Shown here piece after piece: positions 9,000 to 17,575 of a stretch of DNA of 64,000 nucleotides. Positions within the stretch are counted from its first letter, which is position 1; each line of letters opens with the position of its first letter. The notes beneath the pieces were generated by a model. That model worked only from the letters and a program-made list of their open reading frames with translations. It did no database searches and was not told where the DNA came from. The translations under genes were made by a program, and so were the position numbers. Origin of the DNA: an uncultured Victivallales bacterium (GTDB taxonomy: Bacteria > Verrucomicrobiota > Lentisphaeria > Oligosphaerales > JAFGRS01); NCBI GenBank assembly GCA_903837355.1, contig CAILUI010000238.1:1-64000 (forward strand), written 5' to 3'.

Positions 9000-9992
9000 T
9001 CACAGGTAGTGGGCCAGGTGCTCGCGGTAGAAGGCGACGGTACGGCGGAGGGCTTCGCGCAACGGGGTCTTCGGTTCCCAGCCCAGGCGTTGGTGGATGA
9101 GGGTGTAGTCGGAGTAGTAGTCACCGATGTCGATCTTGCGGCGTTCGGGGGGGAATTCGCGGACGAGGAACTCGCCGGTGCCAGCGGCTTCGACGAGCAG
9201 TTTAGCGGTATCGAGGAGGCTGATCGGGGGTTTGGCGCCGAGGTTGAAGGCCTGGCCGCAGGCGTCGTCGTGGGTGGCAGCGATGAGGAAGGCATCGACG
9301 GCATCGTCGACGTCGTTGAAGTCGCGCAGTTGTTCGCCGCCCCAGACTTCGAAGGGTTTGCCCTCGAGGAGCAAGCGCACCCAGATACCGAGGAAGGTCT
9401 GCCGGGCATCTTTGACGCGCATGCGCGGCCCGATGGTGTTAGTCAGGCGTAAGGCGCTGGCGCGGACGCCATAGACGTTGTTGTAGAGGATGTGGTACCA
9501 CTCGCCGGCCATCTTGTTGATACCGTTAACGTCGACGGGTCGCAGCAGGTGCCGCTCGTCCACGGGCAGGTAGTCGGGGCGGCCGTACATCTGGCGCGTG
9601 CTGGCGAAGACGACGCGGATGGTGGGGTTGAACTTGCGGCAGGCTTCGAGGATCGACAACTGCGCTTTGCAGTTGATCTCGAGATCGGTTTCGGGGTCAC
9701 GCATCGAGTCCATGTGGCTGGTCTGGCCAGCGAGGTTGAAGAGGACGTCCTGGCCTTGGATGAGGACCTTCATGCTGTGGTGGTCACGGACGTCGGAGAT
9801 ATTAGCGCGGACCTTGTCCTCGATGCCGTTGATGTTGAAGAGGTTGCCGCCGTAGTCCGGATTGAGGCTATCGACGAGAGTGACGCGGGCGCCGGCCGCA
9901 ACCAGGCGGTGGGCCAGGGTCGAGCCAATGAAACCGAGGCCGCCGGTGATAAGAACGTTCCGGTTACGGAAAGAGTTGGCGAGGTCAGTCAT
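9000..9992 (-). CDS. NAD-dependent epimerase/dehydratase (SDR extended family)
   Basis: A 330-residue extended short-chain dehydrogenase. The Rossmann motif TGGLGFIG (about residues 16-23), DSLNPDYGGN, FNLAGQTSH and a serine/threonine pair (S131/T132) are present. The catalytic YxxxK position reads N156-G-I-N-K160, so the usual tyrosine is replaced by asparagine while the lysine is kept. The C-terminal half has the nucleotide-sugar loop (RLTNTIGPRMR, NDVDDAVDAF). It is probably a UDP- or GDP-sugar 4-epimerase/dehydratase relative that feeds the glycan locus. The missing tyrosine implies altered chemistry or a subfamily-specific active site. Confidence 0.88.
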   Translation of the reverse strand: MTDLANSFRNRNVLITGGLGFIGSTLAHRLVAAGARVTLVDSLNPDYGGNLFNINGIEDKVRANISDVRDHHSMKVLIQGQDVLFNLAGQTSHMDSMRDPETDLEINCKAQLSILEACRKFNPTIRVVFASTRQMYGRPDYLPVDERHLLRPVDVNGINKMAGEWYHILYNNVYGVRASALRLTNTIGPRMRVKDARQTFLGIWVRLLLEGKPFEVWGGEQLRDFNDVDDAVDAFLIAATHDDACGQAFNLGAKPPISLLDTAKLLVEAAGTGEFLVREFPPERRKIDIGDYYSDYTLIHQRLGWEPKTPLREALRRTVAFYREHLAHYL

Positions 9993-10027
9993 GGCGTCAT
10001 GTACCCCCGGGGATGGGCGGTGGGGTG

Positions 10028-10063
10028 TAATGGGACAAATGGGACCGATAGGACGAAGGGGAC
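10028..10063. repeat. Four 9-bp direct repeats with TGGGAC/AGGAC core
   Basis: Four consecutive 9-nt units (10028-10036, 10037-10045, 10046-10054, 10055-10063) each end in GGAC: TAATGGGAC, AAATGGGAC, CGATAGGAC and GAAGGGGAC. They fill most of the 81-bp gap between the epimerase start and the GT4 stop. On the transcribed strand they read as repeats of GTCC followed by five bases. No ORF or terminator-like hairpin is present. Such short-period intergenic arrays are typical of rapidly changing spacer DNA; no function is evident. Confidence 0.7.
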
Positions 10064-10073
10064 GGATGAAAGG

Positions 10074-11417
10074 TCAGGAGGAGGAAGGGGGTCGTTGGAG
10101 GATCTCTTCGTACCAGGCGAGGAAGCGTTCCACCTGCGTTTCGAGGGCGTAGTGGCGAGCGCGGCGAGCCGCGGCTTCGGCACAGTCCTGACGCCGGGCC
10201 GGGTCGCTGAGCAGTTCGGCGGCGCGCGCCGCGAGGACCGCGGCCGCCCCGCGGGGCGCCAGGAAGCCCTCGACGCCATCGGTGAGCTGCTCGGGGATAC
10301 CGCCCACGGCTGAGGCGACGACGGGCGTGCCGCAGGCCATGGCTTCGGTGACGGTCTTGCCGAAGGCTTCGGCGCAGGCGGTATGGATGAAGACATCGGC
10401 GGCGCGGTAACAGTCAGCGAGGGCGGCAGGGTCTGACAGAAAGGGGACGCAGCGCAGGTCCAGGTTCCGTAGCCCGGCGGGGGGGACCCGGGTGCCGACG
10501 CAGAGGAACACGGGGGCCGGACCCGTCCGCGGCAGCGCCGCCAGAGCGCGGATGGCGGCGTTCATACCTTCGGGGTCTTTGTAGACATTGCGGCGGGAGG
10601 CGGCTGCGAACATAACGACGGGCACGGTGCGGGCCAGGTGGAGGCGGTCGCGGGCGGCGTGGCGGTCAGCGGGGCGGAAGACGGCGAGGTCAATACCGTT
10701 GGGGATCATCCGGTACTCGACGGCGCCGAGCGTGGATGCGCAGGCGCAGGCCAGGAGCCACTCGGAGGGTGCGGTCACGTACAACCGGCTGCGCGCGAAG
10801 AGATCGGCCTTGCAGCGCCAGTTCTCGGCGGTGGCATCACGCCGGATACCGGGGTAGCGCTGCAAGTCAGGGCAATGCCCGCAGCCCTGGCGCCAGCGCT
10901 CGCAGTCGACGAAGTAGGCGCAGTGACCGGTCAGGAGCCAAGCATCGCGCAGGTTCAGGATGAGGGGGACGCGCTGGCTGAGGGCGGGCAGTTCACGAAG
11001 GTCGAAGTAGCCGCCGTGCAGGTTGTGGCAATGGACGATATCAGGCCGACGCGGGCAGAGTTCGAGCAGGCGGCCGGTGCCGGGGAAGTGGAGGTCCTCG
11101 TGACCCCGCCACCAGTCGGCGCGGCGGGCAGGATCGGCAAGGAGGTCGAGTCGGCGGGCCAGTCCGGGGGCCCAGGCGCACTGGGAACGGTGGCGCAAGC
11201 GCTTTGCCAGGCGTTGCAGGCAGCGTCCCGGCAGGGAGGGCAGTGGCGGCCGGGGCAGCTCGAAGACATTGGGATCGGCGGTCGTCCTCTGCCCGACGGC
11301 CAGCCAGGACGCATGTCCGCGCTGTTGGTAGGCGGTGAAGAGGGCACGGGCCGAACCCTCGGCACCGCCACCGCGGTCAGCGGTACTGAGCTGAAGGATG
11401 TTCAGGGGTCGGTTCAC
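10074..11417 (-). CDS. Glycosyltransferase family 4 (GT-B fold)
   Basis: A 447-residue GT-B glycosyltransferase. The N-terminal domain begins with NILQLSTADRGGGAEGSA, the glycine-rich acceptor loop of GT4 enzymes. The C-terminal domain contains the nucleotide-sugar site with the E-x7-E motif (EAFGKTVTE) followed by MACGTPVVAS. The start is a GTG at 11417 that overlaps the stop of the upstream asnB-like gene by 4 bp (GTGA), so translation is probably coupled. A CxxxxxCGHCP-type cysteine cluster around HCAYFVDCERWRQGCGHC is typical of this GT4 subfamily. It should act in the cytoplasm on lipid-linked glycan. Confidence 0.92.
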   Translation of the reverse strand: MNRPLNILQLSTADRGGGAEGSARALFTAYQQRGHASWLAVGQRTTADPNVFELPRPPLPSLPGRCLQRLAKRLRHRSQCAWAPGLARRLDLLADPARRADWWRGHEDLHFPGTGRLLELCPRRPDIVHCHNLHGGYFDLRELPALSQRVPLILNLRDAWLLTGHCAYFVDCERWRQGCGHCPDLQRYPGIRRDATAENWRCKADLFARSRLYVTAPSEWLLACACASTLGAVEYRMIPNGIDLAVFRPADRHAARDRLHLARTVPVVMFAAASRRNVYKDPEGMNAAIRALAALPRTGPAPVFLCVGTRVPPAGLRNLDLRCVPFLSDPAALADCYRAADVFIHTACAEAFGKTVTEAMACGTPVVASAVGGIPEQLTDGVEGFLAPRGAAAVLAARAAELLSDPARRQDCAEAAARRARHYALETQVERFLAWYEEILQRPPSSS

Positions 11418-13273
11418 AGGGACAGTCGCTGGCGCTGCAACCAGGCGCTGAGCACGACGTACGGCCAGAGGCGCACGTCGCGGGGCTGCGGGGCGCGCAG
11501 GCGGGCGCGGGATTCAGCCAGGAAGCGCGGCTGGAAGAGAGTCTGCGCGGCGGCCGATGAGAGGGCGGCGTCGGCGCGCTCCAGGAGCGGGCCGCTGAGC
11601 CAGCGCAGCAGGGGCAGCTCGAAGCCGCGTTTGGGTCGTTGTGCGATCTCGTCGGGAAGGAGACCCGCCAGAGCGGCCTGGAAGATGGCTTTGCCGCGGC
11701 CATGGCGGAGTTTGTAGGCGGAAGGGAGGGCGAAGGCAAAGGCGGCGAGTTCGTGGTCGAGGAGAATGGGCCGGGTTTCGAGTCCGTGGGCCATGCTCAT
11801 AACATCCCCATCGCGCAGGAGAGTCCGCGCCATGTAGCCTTCCAGTTCCGCCTGCGACAAGCGGGCGATGGTATCGAGGCCGGGGGCGTCAGGGTTGAGC
11901 AGCGCCTCGGGCGGGTCCGGGGTGACGGAGGCGAGGAAGTCGGGGGTGAGGGCCCGGCGTTTCTCACGCAGTGCCATCAGACAGCGCAGGGTGCCCAGGC
12001 GTTCGCGCTCGTCGAGGGCTGGCAGCATGAGGTTATGGCGACAGCGGTCCGGCAGCCGGCGCAGCGGGGTGAGCAGCGTAGGGACGCTGCAGCAGGCTGA
12101 GCGCAGGCGTGCCGCGAGCTGGTGCCGGCGGAAGTGCGGGTAGCCGGCGAAGAGTTCATCGCCACCGAGGCCGGTCAGGGCCACCTTCACCGATGCTGCC
12201 GCGGCGCGGGAGACGAACCAGGTATTAGCGCCGTCGAGGCTCGGTTGGTCGAGGGCGTCCAGGAGGGCATCGAAGGACGTGGCCGCGTCCGCGTCGTCGA
12301 CGGTGACCTCCTGGTGCTGGGTGCCGAGGGCGCGGGCGGTCCGGGCGGCGGGCTCGGCCTCGCTGAGATTCTGGTGCTGGCCAGCGAAGGCGACGGTGAA
12401 GGTACGGATGGTCGCGCTGACATGCCGCCGCATGAGCGCGACCATGGCCGCCGAGTCGACCCCGCCACTGAGGAAGGCGCCGACGGGAACATCGGCGACG
12501 AGGTGATAGCGGGTGGCCTCGTCGAGGCGTTCGCGCAGGGCTTCAGCGGCGGCCGGGAAGTCCAACCGGGCTACGCTATCCGCATGCGCCTGAGCGGCGG
12601 TCGCGATGTCCCACCAGCGCCAGGTGCGCACCGTGTGAGCGTCGAAGCCGACGCTCAGAGCATGGCCGGGCAGAAGGCTGCGCACCTGTCGGAAAATGGT
12701 GCGGGGAAGCGGTACGGAACCGAACGAGAGGTAGTGCCAGACGGCATCGCGGTCGATCTCGGTCGGAACCTGGCCGGCAGCCGTGAAGGACCTGAGTTCA
12801 GAGGCGAAGAACAGGCCTCCGTGGGTCTCGGCGTAGAGCAGCGGTTTGACGCCGAAGCGGTCGCGGGCGAGGAAGACGCGACGCCGAGCGGTATCCGCGA
12901 TAGCGAAGGCGAACATGCCACGCAGACGGTGGAGGCAGTCTTCGCCCCAGGTGGCATAGGCTGCCAGCAGGACTTCGGTGTCGGTCCGGGTGCGGAAACT
13001 GCAGCCGCGGGCCTCGAGTTCGCCGCGGAGTTCGAGGTAGTTATAGATCTCGCCGTTGTAGGTGATCCAGAAGCGGCCATCGGCCCAGGACATGGGCTGA
13101 TGACCGGCCGGGCTGAGGTCGATGATGGCGAGCCGGCGGTGACCGAAGGCGAAGGCGCCGCCAGGATCGACGCGGGTACCGCCGTCGTCGGGGCCGCGGT
13201 GCCGCAGCGCCGCAGTCATCGCGTTGATGACCGCGAGGTCTGCGAAGCCAATGGTTCCAGCAATGCCGCACAT
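11414..13273 (-). CDS. Second AsnB-like glutamine amidotransferase
   Basis: A 619-residue paralogue of the gene at 2697-4595. It begins MCGIAG (nucleophile Cys2) with HRGPDDGG, RLAIIDLSPAGHQPM, NGEIYN and TDTEVL motifs of the class II amidotransferase domain. The synthetase half has SGGVDSA near residue 270 and GDELFAGYP. The ATG at 13273 was chosen because the mature enzyme needs Cys2 at the N-terminus; the 118-residue upstream extension has no family similarity. It sits between GT9 and GT4 genes and overlaps the latter by 4 bp. It probably amidates a glycan sugar or peptide-like substituent. Confidence 0.9.
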   Translation of the reverse strand: MCGIAGTIGFADLAVINAMTAALRHRGPDDGGTRVDPGGAFAFGHRRLAIIDLSPAGHQPMSWADGRFWITYNGEIYNYLELRGELEARGCSFRTRTDTEVLLAAYATWGEDCLHRLRGMFAFAIADTARRRVFLARDRFGVKPLLYAETHGGLFFASELRSFTAAGQVPTEIDRDAVWHYLSFGSVPLPRTIFRQVRSLLPGHALSVGFDAHTVRTWRWWDIATAAQAHADSVARLDFPAAAEALRERLDEATRYHLVADVPVGAFLSGGVDSAAMVALMRRHVSATIRTFTVAFAGQHQNLSEAEPAARTARALGTQHQEVTVDDADAATSFDALLDALDQPSLDGANTWFVSRAAAASVKVALTGLGGDELFAGYPHFRRHQLAARLRSACCSVPTLLTPLRRLPDRCRHNLMLPALDERERLGTLRCLMALREKRRALTPDFLASVTPDPPEALLNPDAPGLDTIARLSQAELEGYMARTLLRDGDVMSMAHGLETRPILLDHELAAFAFALPSAYKLRHGRGKAIFQAALAGLLPDEIAQRPKRGFELPLLRWLSGPLLERADAALSSAAAQTLFQPRFLAESRARLRAPQPRDVRLWPYVVLSAWLQRQRLSL

Positions 13274-13337
13274 AGTTGGACGTAGGCGTTGGCGGCGGGG
13301 TCTCCGACATGGCCGACCCGCCGGCGCACCCCCACTT

Positions 13338-14483
13338 TCAGCCTGAGTTGGGGGTGTGGGCCCGTGCCGCCTGGATAGACGTGCAGAGCTGAAGGCAGGC
13401 GCGATGCACGCTCTCGACACTGATCTGTTGCAGGCAGGCGTTATCACCGCGCGGACACACGGCGGCAAGGCAGCCTTCGCAGGCGATCCGGCTGCGGAAG
13501 ACCGTATGTCCTGAACCGTAGGGATACCACGCGCCCGGGGCATCGCGCGAGCCGAAGACGGCAACGCACGGCTTCGCCAGTGCGGCGGCCGTGTGCATGA
13601 GACCCGTATCGTTGCCGACGTATGCATCGCAGCGCCGCATCACCTCGATGACGGCCGGAATCGGCTGCCCGATGACGCACACGGCGTCGACGCTGCAGCG
13701 CGAGAGTTGCTCGCAGACCTCGCGGTCGGCGTTGCCGCCAAGGAACACGAAGCGCGGCGCACAGTCGGCATGCAGGCGGCCTAGCAGGTCGGCATAGCGC
13801 TCGATGGGCCAGCGCTTCGACGGCATCTGTGCGCCGGGAGCGATGGCGAGTCGGACGGCGGTGGACGGCCGTTGCTGACGAGGTTCGCATAGAAGGGCAT
13901 TGGCGATGGCGTGGGCGGTGTTCCCGGTGTCGCGCACGGGCGGTAGCATGGGGGACTCGCTAACTCCCTCGCTCGGCACGCCGTGCTGCCGCAAGAGGTC
14001 CAGGAGAGTGTCGCTGACGTGCGGCAGAGGGTTGAGCCAGCCGGCGGGGTCACGTGAAAACGCCAGAACGCGGTCCGGGGCCAGGATGTGCCGTGCTCCG
14101 AAGAGTCTCAGGTAGCTGCTCAGGCGCTGGATCAGGGGCACCGTCAGCGGCGGCACGGGCGGCAGCAGAACGATGCCCAGGTCCCACGAGTGGCGGCGCA
14201 ACAGCAGGAGCAGGCGGAGGCGGTTCAGACCCCGGCGAAGGCGGGATGGCGGCGTCGAGAGGCATTCGAACTGATCGACCAGGTCCGTGCCGGCAAGGAC
14301 GGCGGCAGCAGACACTTTCTGACCGGCGTTGCCCGGTTCGCTGATGAAGACCGTGTAAGCCTTGGGCCAGGCACGGCGCAAGGCGCGCAGGGCGGGGATC
14401 AGGACCAGCGTATCGCCAAACGCACACTGGGAGAGCACCAGGAGGCGCTGCGGGGGGCTGGACGCATGGATAGTGGCTGCCAC
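13338..14483 (-). CDS. Glycosyltransferase family 9 (heptosyltransferase-like)
   Basis: A GT-B protein of about 381 residues from the GT9/ADP-heptose:LPS heptosyltransferase family. Motifs are LVLSQCAFGDTLVLIPALRALRRAWP at the N-terminus, LAIAPGAQMPSKRWP, FLGGNAD and the C-terminal GNDTGLMHTAAALAKP donor-binding signature. A cysteine cluster near the end (CEGCLAAVCPRGDNAC) is frequent in this family. The start is uncertain: I chose the GTG at 14483, preceded by AGGTGA at good spacing, over an ATG at 14531 and a GTG at 14591 that would nearly abut the divergent gene's start. With gmhA and gmhB also in the window, a heptose donor is plausible but unproved. Confidence 0.85.
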   Translation of the reverse strand: MAATIHASSPPQRLLVLSQCAFGDTLVLIPALRALRRAWPKAYTVFISEPGNAGQKVSAAAVLAGTDLVDQFECLSTPPSRLRRGLNRLRLLLLLRRHSWDLGIVLLPPVPPLTVPLIQRLSSYLRLFGARHILAPDRVLAFSRDPAGWLNPLPHVSDTLLDLLRQHGVPSEGVSESPMLPPVRDTGNTAHAIANALLCEPRQQRPSTAVRLAIAPGAQMPSKRWPIERYADLLGRLHADCAPRFVFLGGNADREVCEQLSRCSVDAVCVIGQPIPAVIEVMRRCDAYVGNDTGLMHTAAALAKPCVAVFGSRDAPGAWYPYGSGHTVFRSRIACEGCLAAVCPRGDNACLQQISVESVHRACLQLCTSIQAARAHTPNSG

Positions 14484-14594
14484 GGGGTCACCTGCCGCGG
14501 GCGGCGCTGCGCCACCACGATGCGGTGGCATGGGTGTTGCCGCGTACGGCGGCACCGACGATATTGGGACACGAGGACAACTCAGGAGCACGAC

Positions 14595-15854
14595 ATGCTT
14601 GAAGCGGGCGAGAACACAGCGCTACCTGCGGGTTCGTGCTGGGGGTCCGGACGGCAGTTGGGCCGCTTTGGCCTGGCGGGAGCCGCAGTGCTTCTCGGTT
14701 TCTGGGTGCTCCTGCTGTTGCTGCGCCCATCGTTGTTCCCGGAAGGTGGCTACGAGGGTAACGCCGCGTGGCGCGAACAGGTGCCACGCGGCATTCGGCT
14801 GGTGGGGGACACACCGCGGTATGTGCAGGGGGCGGAGAACCTTCTGGCGGGGCGGCCTTTCGAGAACAAGCAGTGGTCGTACGTGGGCTATGTGGCGATT
14901 GTTGCAGCGTGCCTGGGGAGCGGCATCGGTCTGCCGGGGGTGGTTGCTGTGCAGGTTCTGGTGGCGTTGCTCAGCCTGCCGTGCCTCTACGGTCTGGGGC
15001 GCCGGGTGGGGGGCGCGCCGGTGGGAGTCATCGCGGTTCTGCTGCATGCGGGCAACCCGGAGGTGGCCGCCTGGCATACCATCATACAGACAGACTCTCT
15101 GTATATCTCGTGGCTGGTGATCTTCCTGTGGCTGTCCATGGAGGCCCGCGAACGGGGCTGGGCCTGGCGCGTCGTGACTTTGGTGCCGGCGGGTGTCGCG
15201 CTGGTGCTGATTCGCCCCAACGGCTGGATTGTCCCGCCGATGTTGGGCCTGCACGCGATCCTGACGGCGCGGCGCTGGGCGTGGCACGTGCGCCTGGGCG
15301 CGCTGGGCGCCCTTGTGGGGGTGCTGCTTCTGGTGGCCTTTGGGGTATCGGGCCTGCGCCGCGGTATCGAGGCGGAGAGTCCAGTGCAGATGCTGTACAA
15401 AGGGGAGGTCCTCTGGGGGGACTCGCCCTCGCGTTTGCAGATGCCCGCAGCGATGGTGACGTCGGACGACTGGGGGCCGGCGCTGCGCTACATCCTCAAG
15501 CACCCGCTGGCGTGTACGGAGCTGGCGCTCGCGCGGGTGACGGCGCTTTTCGGCCGGGTCAGGGCGAGTTACTCCTTCCGACACAACCTATTCCTGCTGT
15601 GCGCTTACCCGCCGCTATACCTGCTGGCGCTATGGGGCGCTTGGCGCCAGCGTCAGCGCTGGGAGGTCGGCCTCCTGTTGGCCGTGATCGGCGGGCACGT
15701 GCTGACGGTCGCGGTGACCTTCGACCATGTGGACGGCCGCTTCTTCCTCTACTTCCTGCCTGAGCTGGGCACCTTCAGTGCGGCGGGGGCGGCTGCGCTC
15801 GCCTGCGCCTTGTGTCGCTCCTGGCGTCGTGTCGCCTGCAGCTTGCCAAGCTGA
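14595..15854 (+). CDS. GT-C type membrane glycosyltransferase-like protein (family 39-like)
   Basis: A 419-residue polytopic membrane protein and the only plus-strand gene in the glycan locus. It has a short cytoplasmic N-terminus, a first helix at about residues 25-45, then a periplasmic loop with GDTPRYVQGAENLLAGRPFENKQWSY. An acidic residue in this first loop (GDTPRY) fits the catalytic Asp position of GT-C transferases. About nine more helices follow. AGGAG lies seven bases before the ATG. It would transfer sugar from a polyprenyl-phosphate donor outside the membrane. It is transcribed away from the GT9 gene and converges on the next membrane protein. Family membership rests on layout, not a diagnostic motif. 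Confidence 0.75.
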   Translation: MLEAGENTALPAGSCWGSGRQLGRFGLAGAAVLLGFWVLLLLLRPSLFPEGGYEGNAAWREQVPRGIRLVGDTPRYVQGAENLLAGRPFENKQWSYVGYVAIVAACLGSGIGLPGVVAVQVLVALLSLPCLYGLGRRVGGAPVGVIAVLLHAGNPEVAAWHTIIQTDSLYISWLVIFLWLSMEARERGWAWRVVTLVPAGVALVLIRPNGWIVPPMLGLHAILTARRWAWHVRLGALGALVGVLLLVAFGVSGLRRGIEAESPVQMLYKGEVLWGDSPSRLQMPAAMVTSDDWGPALRYILKHPLACTELALARVTALFGRVRASYSFRHNLFLLCAYPPLYLLALWGAWRQRQRWEVGLLLAVIGGHVLTVAVTFDHVDGRFFLYFLPELGTFSAAGAAALACALCRSWRRVACSLPS

Positions 15855-15871
15855 CGGGCGGGCGGCACGTC

Positions 15872-17575
15872 TCACGGGGGCGCGGAACGCAGGAAGATCA
15901 CGTAGTGACCAACGTCAACGCGTTGGTAACCGGGTGTGGCAGAGGCAACGTCTACGAGCGAGTTTAGCTGTGCCATGGTGTTGGTGAGCAGTGAGGAGGC
16001 AGCAGCCAGAACCCCGGGTCGCTCCAGTTCGTTACGCAGGGCGGCCGGGGCGGTCCAGATTTCGTTCGGCACGTGCCTGACGGTGGGTCGGTCCAGCAGG
16101 TAGACCAGCTCGCCGGGGGCTACAGCGGTGGTCCCCGGGGGCAGCCAGGCATCCAGGAGTGCCGCGGCGGCCTGCGCGTCGCCTGCGTCGCCGTAGTTGT
16201 AGCCGGTCTGGTAGCCGCCGGCGAGTTGAGTTCCAACGAGCCCGGCGTTCATGCCTAGTGCCAGGCAGACCAGGGCTGCGGGCAGAGCCAGCAACCGGCG
16301 GTGGCAAAGGGCCGCCAGCAGGGCTGCGAGCGGCACACCGGCGAGCAGTGCAGGCAGTACGAGAGCATCCCAGAGCAGACGCCGACCGCTCTCGCCATGG
16401 AGGACTGCTTCGCGTAGGTCCAGACGCAACAGCAGCAGCGGGTCGCCAAGCAACTGAGCCTGCACGAACGCGCCAGCCAGGAACAGGCCGCCGGCGGCCA
16501 GCCACCCTGCCCTGCCCGCGGGCCGCAGTACCGTCCCGAAGGTCCCTGGCAACGCGAGCAGGAGCAGTGGGAAGGCGGGGCAGTGGTATTTGGGGAATCC
16601 GAAGATCGTGCCGCCGACCAGGCAGTAACCGCCCAGGATAGCGAGGCTGGCCAGCAGGAAGAGGTCGTCGGTGTCCGCTTTCCGGCAGCGCCAGAGCCGC
16701 CGCAGGCGCTCGACCCCGAGCACGGCCCACAAGCACAACACCGCCGGCCCCACCCAGAAGAGGACATAGGTCACGGTCAGGGCGATCTTCGCCGGCCGGA
16801 TGCCGCGGCTCTCGCCGACCGTGCAGAAGATGAGCGAACCCACCAGGTAGTGGAAAGGCCCGGTGACATCCACGCCGGTAGCCCGGCAGTACGCCCACCA
16901 CGTCAGCAGGAACAACGCCCCGCCCGCCGCCAGAGCCAAGGTCAGTCTGGCGGCAGTTCGGCACTCCCGGCGGGAGAGCCAGGCGTAGAGCAAGAACACG
17001 GGCAGCAGAATGACCGGTGTGGTGACGCGGCACCAGAGCGCCACGAGGAGCGCGGCCGCCACGCCCACGCCAGGCCGCCAGCCGGGGTGAGCGACGAAGT
17101 GATCGACCGCCAGGCAAAGAACCAGAACCGCAGGGACCAGGATGGTGTTGTCGATATCGACGATGGCCGCCGCCTGCAGCGCCAGCGGGGCAGTGACCAG
17201 CAGGGCAAGCATCCACCCGGCAGTGGCACCAGCCCGTGGTTGGCGGACCAGCCACGACCACAGGATAGCTGCCGTCAGGACCCAGGCGGCAAGGCCGGGA
17301 AGGCGGGCGACGGCAACACCCGGCCCGAGACTGGCGTGGGCGAGCCAGATTGCGACGCCGTAGAGGTGCGGCGAGAAGGTGATCAACTCCTCGGGGTGGC
17401 TGAAGCCATGCTCGTAGAATCGTTGGCCCAGCGCCACATAGTGGAGGATCTCGTCCTGGCCGGCAATCTGGAGGGTGCGGGGGAAGGCCAGAGCGACCAG
17501 GAGAGCCACGAGGCTGGCGGGCGGGCAGAGGGCCAGGCAGGTCCCCAGCCTGTAGCGGGTGGGGGGCAGGCTCAT
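15872..17575 (-). CDS. GT-C type membrane glycosyltransferase (ArnT/family 39-like)
   Basis: A 567-residue polytopic protein with about 12 hydrophobic helices and a soluble C-terminal tail. The first periplasmic loop reads GQDEILHYVALGQRFYEHGF, where the D-E pair is in the usual catalytic position of GT-C enzymes such as ArnT. A second loop has DIDNTIL. The C-terminal domain (about residues 440-567) with GYQTGYNYGD and a predicted Rossmann-like segment is extracytoplasmic. The gene is coupled to the upstream FkbM gene by a 4-bp ATGA overlap and ends 17 bp from the convergent plus-strand gene. Donor is probably a polyprenyl-phosphate sugar. Confidence 0.8.
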   Translation of the reverse strand: MSLPPTRYRLGTCLALCPPASLVALLVALAFPRTLQIAGQDEILHYVALGQRFYEHGFSHPEELITFSPHLYGVAIWLAHASLGPGVAVARLPGLAAWVLTAAILWSWLVRQPRAGATAGWMLALLVTAPLALQAAAIVDIDNTILVPAVLVLCLAVDHFVAHPGWRPGVGVAAALLVALWCRVTTPVILLPVFLLYAWLSRRECRTAARLTLALAAGGALFLLTWWAYCRATGVDVTGPFHYLVGSLIFCTVGESRGIRPAKIALTVTYVLFWVGPAVLCLWAVLGVERLRRLWRCRKADTDDLFLLASLAILGGYCLVGGTIFGFPKYHCPAFPLLLLALPGTFGTVLRPAGRAGWLAAGGLFLAGAFVQAQLLGDPLLLLRLDLREAVLHGESGRRLLWDALVLPALLAGVPLAALLAALCHRRLLALPAALVCLALGMNAGLVGTQLAGGYQTGYNYGDAGDAQAAAALLDAWLPPGTTAVAPGELVYLLDRPTVRHVPNEIWTAPAALRNELERPGVLAAASSLLTNTMAQLNSLVDVASATPGYQRVDVGHYVIFLRSAPP

